Shown in pieces: positions 1 through 25,300 of a stretch of 64,000 nucleotides of DNA. Every line of letters starts with the position of its first letter. Positions within the stretch are counted from its first letter, which is position 1. Origin of the DNA: Synaphobranchus kaupii (taxonomy: Eukaryota > Chordata > Actinopteri > Anguilliformes > Synaphobranchidae). The position numbers and the translations under genes are program-made. Location: NCBI GenBank assembly GCA_029718625.1, contig CM056380.1, positions 105,012,948-105,076,947 of the forward strand, read 5' to 3'. The notes under the pieces were generated by a model. It had not been told where the DNA came from and did no database searches. It was given only the letters and a program-made list of their open reading frames with translations.

Positions 1-2677
1 ACAGAATGCAATACAGTCACAGAACAGGTCTCTCTATCAGAGCATTTTGAATTCTGAGAGAGAAGCACAAAAATTCAGTGGGATCTATGCCACACCTAGA
101 GCCCAGGTAAACACAAGGATAAGCAAAGGAAACCAGGGAACATACCAGGTCAACACAGATAATCAAATCATTTAACATTTCTGAAATAATTCCACAAAGA
201 AAATAGACTAAACATATCAAATATGTGGGATTTTTTTTTGTTTGTTTGGAGGGGTGGGGGTGGGGGGGGGGGGGGTTGGGGGCTACGCCTTGGAGAGGAG
301 GGCTAAAGCAGGCAGTGAGGAAAATGGCTACATAAATAGTACATATATCGGAATGACATTATCATTTCTCAGTTGTTATAATAATCCCTCTAAGATAACC
401 AAAATGGACAAAGAAGTTAGTTTGAGAATGTGCGTGTGTGGCTGGGTGTGTATATGTGCATCCGGGTGTGTGCGAGTGCAATTGTGTTTGTAATTTCATG
501 TGTGCCAGAGGCATGCAGTAAGGGCTGGCAGAGTAAGTAGAGGTTACCTACCAGAATGGGAGTGGGAGGTGAGGGTTGGGGGAAAAAATCAATAGTATCA
601 GTTTTATTTCAATTGTATTATATTGATAATCTATTTCATTTTGTGAGTGCCATCTATGAATAGTACAGTATCACTTTCTTTCCAGATTAAAGCAAAAAGT
701 CCTGTCGCATAAAAAGACACCAGCCAATGACATGGAATGGTGGTGACAGAAGCAGTTTTTGAGACAACAAATCGGGGACTTCAGGACCCTGGTTCTGGAG
801 AGTCATAGGGTCTCTTGGTCTTTAAGATTAAAATCTGCAAGTTTTAGAACCAAGAAACTTGGTGAGGTCAGTTAACACTGTCGCTAAGTGTTTTTATTGG
901 TAAATTAAATGCTGAGCGACAACCAAAACCAACAGATGCCGCAGCGCCCCATGACCAGGGTTGGGGAACCTTGCACCAGATGAATTTTGAGATGAAAATA
1001 AAATTGAGGATATGCAACAGGGCGTCAAAGCTTTCACCTTCCTTTTCTAAACAAAAAGTAAGAGGGAAAGATTACGAGAGCTATGCGTGAAGCTGACATC
1101 TTAACAGGCTTCATATGGCATGGATTATGAAGACTTGAAGGTATACATTTATTTTTATTAAACTTTGTGTGCTTTTTAAAATAAAATATCGAAAGTATAA
1201 CACCATCTCTGATAAGTGTGTGCACTGTGGCACTACATGTGTCCACTGGAGGGCGCTTTCATTCAAGATCAGTGAATATAAGAAAATAAAATAAGCCAGA
1301 TCTATGAGTGATGACCAAATTAAGATAATTCTGATAATAGTACCCTCTGATGATGAAAAATGCCTGTGATACGTGCTTATTGAATGCACTGTTTTTCCCA
1401 TTCATATTGTGTTCTTTTTGTTTATACACACAACACACACAAACATCCTGGGAAACACATCTGCAAATTGAAAAAAAAACCTAACCAATCTTGATATATA
1501 AATTTTATAAATCTGGAATGGGTCTTTCTGGTTTGATGACCTGACGACATTCTTAAAACATGATGACAAGAGGTTTTGATCCCTGAGCCTGCATATGAAG
1601 CAATTTGATTTTTTTTTCTTGACGCGGCTGATTTCCGATAATCAGCAGGTGGCGTGTGTAGTGTACTTCAGTTTTGTGGCAGGCTACAACCATTCACATT
1701 TTTAATACCATCGCTTATGTGAAGAAACTTGTGAAACACAATGCTATCAACACATAGCCTAAGTGAAGTGTTTTTTTTCTGTACTCAGGAAAATAAAATG
1801 TTTATTTCCAGAGAGACCAAACAGTGAGCGAGCAGGAAACTGTGTACGACACTGCTGGTAGATTGTCTTTCGCAAAACTCTTTGTAGCAGGGTTGCAGGT
1901 GGGTGGAGTCGATGAATCTGGTGTTCTTGAAATTACTACATGACAGTTGGTGAATCTTTTTTTAGGCAGCCTAGATGTCTACTTGCACATATCTGGTGTG
2001 TAATTGTAGTTGGTGCTCTTTACATTGCCTGGAATTTCTCGTCTGGGATTCGCAAAACTGTCTGGCAAGAGACATTCAGGAAACATTACAAAAAGGCCAG
2101 TCGCTTACTGAAGGACTCAACCCCTCATCCTTCACAGCTAATTAGAGTGAAACACATCCTGAACTGGAGTGCTAAGCGATTGAGTCTTTCTGTAATATGG
2201 GTCTTTTCATAAAGCTTTTTAAGAGCTCTTCTTTAACTCAACCACTGAGCATCATGGTCATGCTTGACCACAGACTTATTTGTAAAACTTTGTAAAAACG
2301 TTTTGTGATGCCCAATCATTTAGATTCACCCTCTGTAGTTTCTTACAACAGAATACATTGTGAATTTGTAACACTGGGATGCAGCTATGCTGAGAGGGAG
2401 TGTGACATATCCTTGTTGGGGCAGCATTACTTTTCAGATCTTTTCATGAAAATCAATTTGTTCATGAATTATCCAACTGGGACTTTAGTGGTCAGTGGAG
2501 TCGGGCAGTGGGATTCCTCGTGGAGTTCTGTGTGAGTTTCTGTAGTTATATGTATGTCTGTCTGTGTGTTTTTTTCCAAATACGTGTGCACTTAAACTCA
2601 GCCCTCATACCCCTCTCCCTGCCATGCCGCCTCTTGCTGATTGGCCATGCCTGGCCCCGCCCCTCTGGGTGTCCCTA
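1..2677. other. camkv 3' flank and probable 3' UTR
   Basis: No coding exon was recognised here. On the minus strand a possible poly(A) signal AATAAA lies at 1806-1801, about 870 nt past the camkv stop; this is only a candidate. A G-rich run lies at 250-288. The remaining sequence is AT-rich and unremarkable. Confidence 0.5.
250..288 (+). repeat. G-rich run, potential G-quadruplex
   Basis: The stretch is almost entirely G, broken by single or double T, with a central run of more than ten G. It satisfies any simple quadruplex pattern, and its length is unreliable in most assemblies. Confidence 0.7.
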
Positions 2678-15599
<12,922 letters not shown>

Positions 15600-15837
15600 G
15601 ACAGCATCTACCTGTCCAGACAGACAATAGCTATGTTACTTTGATGCTGCCTTCAACGGGACAGAGAGGAAGCTCGACATAATACCGGCCCAGACTCATG
15701 CATGCATTATCACCCTCGGTGGTAAAGGCTGACATCGTACAGGAGAAAGAACACAAACATAAACGCTCTGTGCACTCACTCAAGTTTGAGTTAGTCTGAT
15801 AAAGACTGGTACCATACAAGCTTTATTTAAAAAAGCT

Positions 15838-16175
15838 TTTTTTTTTTTTTTTTTTTAAACCAACCCGAGGCATCCAATTCCCTCCCAAATCTGGAATGTC
15901 CGATCGTCTGCAACTGCAGCCGCGTTCCATGCTCAAACCGCCCTGCCGATTCGGGAGAGCTAGCAATTTGTCTCCTCCGAAACACGTGCAGTCCTACAGC
16001 TGCTTTTTTTCCCACTTCGCAGACTGCAGCTGAGCTCACACGCGGCGGTGTCAGAGGAGGGACCTTTCACACGAGGCCTTGACATGCGACCTTATCAGGC
16101 AGCGGGGGAAACCTGAAGAGCGATGAAACGAGGACCCCGGTCCGACTGAACCCTCCTATACCCCGGGCGAAGCAG
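15838..16175 (-). mobile_element. Poly(A)-tailed SINE-like repeat
   Basis: On the minus strand a GC-rich body of about 320 nt ends in a run of about 18 A (15857-15838), a retroposed structure. The body includes AACACGTGCAGTCC (plus strand) and has no lasting frame. It lies upstream of camkv exon 1, either in a 5' intron or in the promoter region. Confidence 0.5.
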
Positions 16176-18423
16176 TGTCATTTGTGCATCACAGAAAATA
16201 ACTAATGTTTGAACTGTGAATATTCCTGGCAACAACAGACAAAGAGAAAAAAACAGGTGCGTGTGCGGGGGCACTCTCCACGACACGTGCACGTAAATTA
16301 CAAATGTTGGTTTTTGGAACATGAAGCATTTTAAAAGCTCACTGATGTGGCGCACAGCCCAAAAGTAGACCTAGACAGAAAACACAGCTAAGGGGAACTC
16401 AGACAAAAGCAAGTGATAACAACAAACTGAAAATTATGTGAACGACTTTATGAACAACAACGTTCCATGAGGAATTCTATAGTGAAATACAAAACAACAG
16501 CATAAATCTACACTGCATACAAGGATGGATTGAACGATCGCCACTGTCAATTTAATCCCTCCACTGGCCCCAATCTCCCTCTCTCTCTCTAATCCCAACG
16601 ATCAAGCAGCATTTGGGAGTCTGAGACCCAAGTCGCAAATTATGTAACCAAAGCATTACAATATGTTTGGTGAAACAATCATGGTCTGACCGAGGCAACC
16701 TGCAAACTGAGCTTACGTTCTGAACACGCCATGACGTGGTGGGAGGTTCTAACTATTTTTCTGAATAGAAGGCAACCGGTTTTCTCTGTGGTTAAAAGTA
16801 TATTTGTGGCAGCAATTTGCTATCTTTGTAGCTTTGACATTGTGAAAATATTTTCAACATCGTCCAAACATAAAGAAAACACTTTGGGATTTGCCATTAA
16901 AATACAAATTTAAATAAGGTAAAAATCAATGTACAAATCTATTTCTCAAGGTCTACACAGACATTCTGTCCAAGGTCTCAAAACACAAATTCCTTTGGAC
17001 AGTTAGAATCCACTAAATTTCCATTCTAACTGGCAGTTTAATGCTCACATCATGATTATGTGTGCAATGAACCACAAATCACATCAAAGCCATCTAAAGA
17101 TTTTGCTTCTAGCCTTCATTACCTTGAACCAATTAGCATCCCACATTTTATGGGGCTATTTGTGTCAACTCAAAACCCACCAAATAAATATACCGTATAA
17201 ATAGAAGTATGTAATAAAATGAATATGCACTGCCTTCTGCCCAGACCAGAAACTACCATGGAAATTTCATTTTATCATAGCCTTTTTTCTTCTTTTTTTT
17301 TCTCCCTACTGTCCTTGTAAGAAACATTGTAAGAAAGAATGCAGAACAGTCTCCATGTTTAATTCATTAATTCTCACATTCATTGGCTTCATGTGACATG
17401 TCACATCCTATGCTTGCTGATGGACTTGTTATATTCCATCTAGCCTGCACTTTTCTAGGGTCCGAGTTAGCCATGCTAGGTATGACCTTGCTGAAACACA
17501 GGGCTTTGCAGTGGACATTTTCCAGGGGGAATTAAAAAACTGACACAAAACAATTGGATTTGGGCAGAAACTTGAAAATGACTTCCCAACCCCCTGAAGA
17601 GGTAACTGAGCTGAACTCCTGGAAAACTATTCAACGATTCAAATCATGGCCAGTGTAGAGCAGACACAGCTGTTGCACAGCATATGAGTTTATTCATGCA
17701 ATTAATTGAATAGTGTGTGGATAAGCAATTATATAGTATTAGTATATCCTATAGCAACTCCTCTATACCATATATAACTTTCAGCATGTGACCTCCAAGC
17801 AGTCTGTGCCGGGCCTGAACTGGAGTATTGAAAGAAAGAGAGACAAAAAGCAGAATTCACACAGAGAAAAAAACTACAGAAAAGAGAGTGATGTCAGCCC
17901 TCCTGAGAGAAAGATTATCTCCAATACTCTGCCTTCATGAGACTCTTGGATTATTAAAGTGATAAATCATTAACTGTGAGCCATGGATATCATCCCTCGC
18001 CGGGCCTGTACAGTGGGATACATCTCTGACTCAGGAGCGCAGGCCAGCCAATGCCTAGCACTCAAGAACACCGTGCGGACAAGTCTTACTACCGTCCCAA
18101 CACCACCCCAAGCCAAAACAATGAGGGCAAAACAAATTATTCATCTTTTTTCTTTTCTGCATTTAAAAAAAAAAAATTTTTTTTTAAACTTAAGTAGTTA
18201 GAAACAAGGGTTTACGAGTATAACAATTTTTGCTGATGAAGTAGTGATATTGTGTCTAATCATGTGTACATGATTAGTTTTCTTGGCCTATTGAGGCATT
18301 TGCTAATAAAAAGCACTAAAAAACGAATTGTTGTAATTAAAGTGACGTGATAAATCTCATGACCCACAATAATACCAGAATGGTGTTGGAGAATGTCATG
18401 TGAAAAAAGTAATGTAGCATGCA
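16176..18423. other. No recognisable feature
   Basis: AT-rich sequence without exons or repeats that I can name. A camkv 5' UTR exon or promoter could lie here, but no CpG-rich promoter stands out. Confidence 0.5.
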
Positions 18424-19674
18424 CAGGGGGTGGACAAAATATCGGAAACACCCCTGAAAAATGGCTTTAATTTTGAAGCATTTAAACCATATTTACAAAA
18501 GCATCTAAACAGGTGATTCCTATTAATTTGAATGCTTTAATTAGAATTAACAGCATGTGTCTGCTTATAAGAGGTCTAACCAGCAGCACTTTGCTAGTTA
18601 AGTCTCTGAAGTAGGATGAGGATACTAACAGAGTTCCAAGGGGGCCAAATAGTTGGTGCCCGAATTGCAGGTGAGTCGGTCACAAAAACAGCAAAATTAT
18701 TTAAGGTGGCAAGGGGAACAGTGTCAAAAATTATGACAACACATGCCCAACACCAAAAAACAGCATCAGCAAAAAAGAACTGTGGCCGCAAGTCAAAGCT
18801 CTCCGACAGGGACAGACGGACACTTGGTAGGATAGTTAATCTACAGCTCTAAAAATCACCACAAAATTTAATCAAGCCATATCTGAACCAGTCTCAACAA
18901 AAACAGTACGTCGTGAGCTTCACAAAGCTGGTATATATGGCAGGGCCGCCATTCGGAAACCATTTGCACCCAATAATGCACAAAAATGCATAACATGGTG
19001 TAAGGAACACAAAACCTGGACCCATGAGCAATGGAGAAAAGTGATATGGTCTGATGAGTCATCTTTTACTCTTTTTAATAAATCTGGACAGGTTTATGTT
19101 TGGAGAAAGCCTAAGGAGGCATTCAATCCACAATGTCTGTTGCCAACTGTTAAGTATGGTGGTGGATCTGTAATGGTATGGGCAGCCATTTCATGGGACT
19201 CATTCGGTCCAATGATTGCTCTCCATGGACGTGTAAGGGGCAAACAATATGAAACCATTTTACAAGACCAGGTACACCCTATGGTGCAAACACTGTTCCC
19301 TCATGATACCCCCATATTCCAACATGATAACGCCCCATACATACTGCTAAAAACATTACAGAATGGTTCCAAGAACACGAGGATGACATCAAATGCCTTC
19401 CTTGGCCTGCACAATCACCAGATCTAAACATAATTTAACCTTTATGGGAAGTTCTGGAGCGCAGAGTGCAAACTAGATTTTGACCTCCTTCATCCCTCAA
19501 ATAACTTGGAGACTGTCCTTCTTGAACAATGGGCCAATATCCCACTACACACAGTTCAGAAATTGTATGACAGCATTCCTAGAAGGACTGAAACTGTTTT
19601 GAAGGTAAAGGGTGGGCCTACTCGTTGCTGGTTACTAGATATTCCGTTTTTGTAGGTGTTTCCAATACCCTGCA
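18424..19674 (+). mobile_element. Tc1-like DNA transposon, defective
   Basis: Inverted ends are GGGGTGGACAAAATATCGG then AAACACC at the left and a shortened complement (GGTGTTTCCAATACCCTG) at the right. The interior encodes a Tc1-type transposase in pieces in different frames. The right end has lost about ten bases of the terminal repeat, so the copy cannot be mobilised normally. Confidence 0.88.
18616..19440 (+). pseudogene. Tc1-like transposase remnant
   Basis: The first open piece (18616-18852) is the N-terminal helix-turn-helix region (GARIAGESVTKTAKLFKVA, GTVSKIM). The second (19041-19427), in another frame, has the first two catalytic aspartates (IWSDESSFTLF and IFQHDNAPY). The third catalytic position, within SPDLNII at about 19405-19435, reads TAA where the family has glutamate. 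A stop at 18850 and the frame shift between the pieces confirm a dead gene. Confidence 0.88.
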
Positions 19675-19679
19675 GGTAT

Positions 19680-21625
19680 TACCCACTATTGCCACCGTGA
19701 TGGTTTTACTGATAGTGATGAACGTCCAAGAAAAGTCCTCTCAGCTTGTGTAATACAAACTTGAACATTATAGTTTTATTAGGCTACCTCTACCTCTAGG
19801 ATACAGTAAATCTGATGCAGTGCTGGCCTTCTGCCTTTTAACCAGTCTTAGAAAATTTTATATGCACAGTGTACATGATGTATATACTTACCATCTCTGA
19901 TGCACACAGGTTTCTATGCCTCGAAAAAAATGCTCTATAAATATAAAGTGTTGTGTGTGTGTGACCTAGGTGTGTGTGTTGGTTTATGTGCTGATGGTGT
20001 GTGTGCAGTCTATGTACAGTGCGTGTGTGTGTGTGGTCTACATTCATGGTGTGTTTTGGGAAGTGGGAGCTCCGTGCTTGCCTGGACCCTCCATGGTCTG
20101 CCCTGTACAGTGGGAGGAGGGGGGGGGGTCCACTGTTAAGATAGCACAAACATTTAAAGAAGTTCCCCAATATTTTAGGAATTTTCACTCACAATCTGTT
20201 ATTTTCTCCCCAAGTAAAAACTCAACAATGTTTGGTGCCGTTGGCGCCATCAACTCAAGCTCATGGTGAGAGGACATGTGTTACAGCTTTCTCAGCACCA
20301 TTGGAATGGGCTCTGGACTGCAGCTATGAGCACAATGTCTCAGGGGTCCAATCTTATGAATTGTGTTAGAACTCGTATCCATAGAGGCCTAGGACAAGTT
20401 TGTGCGCTTCTGGGCATACTGTCAGGGTAGACACGTAGGCCTACCTTGTGAAGATCCAGCAAAAATAGTCTAATTAACCTGTGTATGAAGGTGCTCCTCT
20501 GTTCAAGCCCAACAGTCTCAGATCGAACCGGACCATGACCAGTGCCGACTATAATTGGCGCCAGCCAGGGTCGGGAGGGTTCAGTCTGTTAGGGATTCCT
20601 GTATCATTGACCTCCAGTCACCCCAGGGCGCCTGGGGACAATGTTTTTCCCAGCAAGGTCAATGTTTTTGCTCCTAAACACCAGGAGCATGCGGTGAGGT
20701 GCGTAGGTTTGGAAGGCAGCGGGCAGGACGTGACCCCAAAGACAGAGACGCCCTGCGCCTCTTCTGCAGAGCTAGACTGGCAGGCAAAGGCACTCTGGGC
20801 AGGAAGTACTTCTGTTACACTGCAGTTGTCATAGAAGACTAAAATATTATATTTTGCATCTCAGAGTAGAAGTGCTGATCTCAGATCAGGCTACCCCTGT
20901 CACTATCCCAACTTTATCCATTATGAGAAAAAAAAGGCAAAACAGATCCTAGATCAGCATTCGTATTCTGATATGCTTTATGAATACAGGCCACTTTGTT
21001 CTGTCAATCACTTGTATGAGTCAATCAGAAGGCATTTATGTACACAGCACAACACTGTGACTGGCTGGACAGCTGAGCTGATGATTAGCTCCACCCTTTC
21101 CAGTGGTCAGTGAAGGGTCAGTCTCCCATCCGCACAATGCACATATTTCCATGTATCAAAGGCATCATGTGGCAATCGTGTTGAATCGTATATCCTCCCA
21201 CACCTTTGACCAAAGGGCCGTGAAAAAATATCAGTTACTGTATTTTACCGTAAAGCACAATGCTGGATTAGGGGTTCAGTGAAAAGTGATTTCAGTGAGT
21301 TGTTTTACAGGTCATTCAATGGACAGCAGCATAATGGGCTTTTTTGAAATAACAGGCTGTCTGCCAGACTGAGACGCTTGAAGGAAGAGAGCTGCGCTTA
21401 GCCGCACTGCAGCCGTCTGTGTGAGTGACCATTCAGTCAACGATGACCCAAGCACTGTGGGAGTTTCATCAGATGTCAAAATGAATGTGTTAATTCAGAG
21501 CCATTTGCTAACCCGCACGGCTATCCCGTCAGTTTCAGGACATTGCCTTGTTGCCGGGCATGCTACAATAATCATACGAGGGGAAATAACAATCGTCTTT
21601 AATCTTTAGCCACATATGGACTCTC
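19680..21625. other. Unassigned sequence with a short repeat fragment
   Basis: No gene was recognised. GT-rich simple sequence lies at 19950-20040. At 20850-20995 a segment running from CATCTCAGAGTAGAAGTGCT to CTTTATGAATACAGGCC looks like a common fish interspersed repeat, family unknown. Confidence 0.4.
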
Positions 21626-21630
21626 ATAAG

Positions 21631-21835
21631 GCGGCAGTGGAGTACAGTGTAGTTATTAGAGACTGGGATTGCAACTCTGAGTTTGAGGTTCAACTCCCAG
21701 ATGGGGCACGGCAAAATCATACACATGAGCGAGGCACTTCACCTCGCTTGCCTCAGAAAAACAGCCACAGATGGTATGTTTAAAAAAGTAAGCTGTGTAA
21801 GTCACTCTGGATAAGGGTGTCTGCTGAGCAAAGAA
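21631..21835 (+). mobile_element. tRNA-derived SINE with L2-like tail
   Basis: A tRNA-like head (GGCAGTGGAGTACAGTG, then GAGGTTCAACTCCC as B box) is followed by a tail TAAGTCACTCTGGATAAG then GGTGTCTGCTGAGC. The tail matches the L2 3' end at 58469-58500 in this window, as expected for a SINE mobilised by L2 reverse transcriptase. Confidence 0.72.
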
Positions 21836-22519
21836 ATACGGCTCTGTGGCGAGCTCTGTTCTGCCGTCTTCAGCGTGCCTGTTTTACTGGGCCCGATTAG
21901 GGGGACAAACTCAGGCCTGCCGCCCCTTGTGCATGCTCCATTTCCTTCCAACCTTAATTGCACCTTGCGATCGGCCGTGAGCTGTTAAGCGTTCTTAATT
22001 AAATACTTTTAATTGGAAAGTGGAGTTTATGCATGAGCACGGCTACAAACAGTCAATTGGACATTCCCAATTAGAGTGGGAATTGGACACGTGCAGCCCC
22101 ACGTTGGGAGCCAAATCTTAAGTAAAAATTAATGGGGGGGTACAGAAAATCAAAGGCAGAAAGAAAACAGAGGAATGAAATAAAAATTAAAGGGTAACAA
22201 AACACGCTGGTTTCGCTAGACCCCGCCCCCTTTTGAAATTCTAAAAATGCCAAAATCTGGGTGTGATAATATAGGGGCTGAGCTCTCTCTCTCTCGGATG
22301 TGGAGAGTGCTTTTGGGAGAGGGCTTGATCTCAAATTTTTTACCTATTCTTTGCTTATTTTTCATGCTTTTAACTGTTGCAAACTGACACATAGCTGGTT
22401 TGTATTCGGAGAATAACATACTGTAGTTAACATAGTTAAAGGGTATTTTGGGGTTTTTGGGGGTTTTGGCGGGATACGTAGGTGGGAGGGGGGTGGTGTT
22501 TCTTCTTTGAGACGCCGAG

Positions 22520-23803
22520 ATGGCGCCTCGTTCAGACGGGGAGGTTTTCACTCTCCGACATGGAGTGAGGTGTGTAGCCGGTAGTACTACGTCTGTGGAA
22601 GACGTGCTGGTTGGAACAAGGCAGTGGTGGTATTTTTAAATAAGGTACCCTTGGTAGCTAAACTTGTGGCGGGCGGGATATGGGTTAATGGTGTATATGT
22701 ACAAGCGACTCCCCTGTCGGCTCCGGCTTCAAAGGTTATTATTTAGAATGTTCCCCCATTCATAAAAAATGAAGTGATTGAGGAGGAACTTTCTTGATTT
22801 GGGAAGTTTGCCGGAGTTATGAGGATGATTCCATTGGGCTGCAAGAACAGTAACTTAAAACACGTTCGGTCCTTTCGCAGGCAGACATTTATGTTTTTAA
22901 ATGCGGGTTCGCAAACACTTGACGTGTCTTTTAGGGTAAGACATGGGGAAAGCTCTCTTGTGGTATTCGCCAGTACTGACAGTTTGCGCTGCTTCGAATG
23001 TGGTGATATTGGGCATAAAAGGTTTTCTTGCCCACATAAGAAAGGTGAAAATAGTTCAGAAGGAGTTTCAAATGAGAGGGCAGTGGTGGTGCCCGGTAAG
23101 GATATAGCAAACGGGTCTGGTGGGGAGAATGAGGGTGCTTCAAATGAGCTGGGAGGTGAGGTACCTGGGGTAATTTCAGAAGAGCGGCCCAGTGAGGCGG
23201 CTGTAACGGGGGGAGAGACAGTCGAGCAGGGCAGCGAGGGTGAGGTACATCTAGCGGAGGAAGCACAACTCGAAGATCCCCTAGAGGGGACTAGCAAGCA
23301 GGCAGTAGGTATTCCTACAGCGGGCAGAACGGGGAGATCTGAGAGTCGAAAAAGAAGTCATGGCATTCAGGAAAACTTTTTTAAAGGAGGTGGATAGTGG
23401 GGTGGCCTCCAACATAGATGACCACTCGATTCACGGTGTAAAAGACGGAGCAGTGCTTGAGGGGGAAGAGGGCGTCGACATTACTGATTTAGATAACGGA
23501 GAAAATATTAATGTACAGGAGGAGGATGGAGAGTTGTCCGACTCGTCTGTTTTTTCAGAAGCTTTGGCAAGTCAAGAGGGAGGGGATAAGTGCGACTCAC
23601 TTGAGGAGATGAGCCACTTTTTGGATGCTACAAAAGGGAAAACGGCGAGCGTATTTAACTTTTTTCCCGACGGGGAAAAGTTTGTGCGCTCTGCTATTAT
23701 GAGAACTGCTAATATGGATGAATTAAATAGTCAGAAGAGATTTAGTCTTAAAAAACATTGCACAGCTGTTAGAAAGTTGTGGTCCATTTCTAAAATGCCG
23801 AAA
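22520..23803 (+). pseudogene. LINE ORF1 remnant with CCHC zinc knuckle
   Basis: The likely start is ATG at 22520 (MAPRSDGEVFTLRHG). The frame is then broken, and open pieces at 22819-23397 and 23360-23803 continue. The piece at 22819 contains CFECGDIGHKRFSC, a C-x2-C-x4-H-x4-C knuckle that would bind nucleic acid. The downstream half is acidic (DITDLDNGENINVQEED) and ends near 23803. The two pieces overlap in different frames, so there is at least one shift. Confidence 0.75.
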
Positions 23804-23900
23804 TAAATGTGTTAGTTGTACTATATATATTTTTCTTCTTGTCTGCACTTTGTTATTTCTTCTGTTTCCTCTTTCACTTTTCCACTATGGAGACATTATA

Positions 23901-24443
23901 CACTGTCTGGCCAAAAAAAAAGTCGCACACTCTAATATTTTGTTGGACCTCCTTTAGCTTTGATTACAGCGCACATTTGTCGCGGTATTGTATGGACAAC
24001 CTTATGCAATGTCACAACATTTATTTCCGCCCAGAGTTGCATTAATTTTTGGCCGAGATCTTGTATTGACGACAGGAGAGTCGAACCACTCCGTAAAGTC
24101 TTCTCCAGCACATCCCAAAAACTTTCAATGGGGTTAAGGTCAGGACTCTGGTGGCTAATTCATGTGTGAAAATGATTCCTCATGCTCCCTGAACCACTCT
24201 TTCACAATTTGAGCCCGATGAATCTTGGCATTGTCGTCCTGGAATATGCCCATTGATGGGATAACCTGGTCATTCAGTACATTCAGGTACTCAGCTGACT
24301 TAATTTTACTGCTGTATAACGTTGCTGAGCCTAGACCTGACCAATTGAAGCAACCCCAGATCATAACACTGCCTCCAGAGGCTTGTACAGTGGGCACTAT
24401 GCATGATGGGTGCAACGGCGACTTTTTTTTTGGCCAGGCAGTG
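23901..24443 (-). mobile_element. Truncated Tc1/mariner element nested in the LINE
   Basis: Terminal inverted repeats of 26 bp (CACTGTCTGGCCAAAAAA at the left, one mismatch at the right) are flanked by the TA target duplication at 23899-23900 and 24444-24445. The minus strand encodes only the C-terminal half of a Tc1-type transposase ([17 protein letters not shown] and, past a stop, SPDLNPIESFW), so the first catalytic Asp and the DNA-binding domain are missing. Confidence 0.9.
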
Positions 24444-25149
24444 TATGGGGGTTCTCTTAATGTCAATGGTGCTAGAGACCAGGTAGAGAGGGGGTAAAGA
24501 GGGGGTTAGCAGCAGAGGTGGCAAAACAAAAAAGGCTAAATGTTTTGTTCTTACAGGAGACTCACAGCGATGTAGATAACAAAACTGATCGGAACTTGTG
24601 GTGGGAGGGGGATTGTTACTTGAGTCACGGAACTAACCTGAGTGCAGGGGTTGCTATTTTATTTTCACCTGGCTTAGATGTTAAATTAAGATCTAAGGAG
24701 GAAGTTATTAAAGGACGTTTGCAAATAGTGCAAGCAGATATTTTTGGGGTTTCTTTTGTTTTTATGAATATTTATACTCCCAATGGGGGGTCTGATAGAG
24801 TCAGTTTCTTTGAACAGCTGCTCAAATGAACATGCACTGACACTTCTGTTGTTTTAGGGAGGGACTAGAACTGCACAGTAGAGTATACTGTTGATAGGAA
24901 CCTCACTTGAAATCTGTAGAGGTCCTTAAGCAACTTTTAATTCACTTTGGCCTGAGTGATATGTGGAGGGAGCAGCATCCCGGTGTTCGACAATACACAT
25001 GGGTAAAATGTACATCAAATAGAGTGTGTGCAGCCAGACTGGATAGGATTTATATTCCACAATGTGAGAGAAATAGGGTCATAAAGGCTGGTATTTCTCC
25101 AGTGGGTTTTACGGATCACCATCTGAGTTTTTTGAGCATTATCTTTTAA
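24440..25149 (+). pseudogene. LINE ORF2 endonuclease remnant
   Basis: Right after the nested element comes SLNVNGARD, the first endonuclease motif. It is followed by FLQETHSD, AGVAILFSPG, VFMNIYTPNGG (24518-24829), then RLDRIYIPQ and FTDHHLS (24907-25149). These are the AP-endonuclease motifs that nick the target DNA. Stops and frame shifts separate the pieces. Confidence 0.85.
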
Positions 25150-25300
25150 AAGGGAATCTAAGACCAGTTTTTATTGGAAATTTAATGTAAAATTGTTGAA
25201 AGATGCATCTTTTTGTGCTAATTTTGAAAAATTGTGACAAAAGTGGAAGGAGGAAAAAGTTAATTATGAAACACTAAGCCATTGGTGGGATGTAGGCAAT

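Noticed and set aside
1940..2212. 90-codon plus-strand frame with a hydrophobic start
   Set aside because: It matches no family I know, and it lies antisense to the probable camkv 3' UTR without splice signals.
22071..22551. Minus-strand frames over the LINE 5' region
   Set aside because: They lie antisense to the LINE, have no motif and are not supported as genes.
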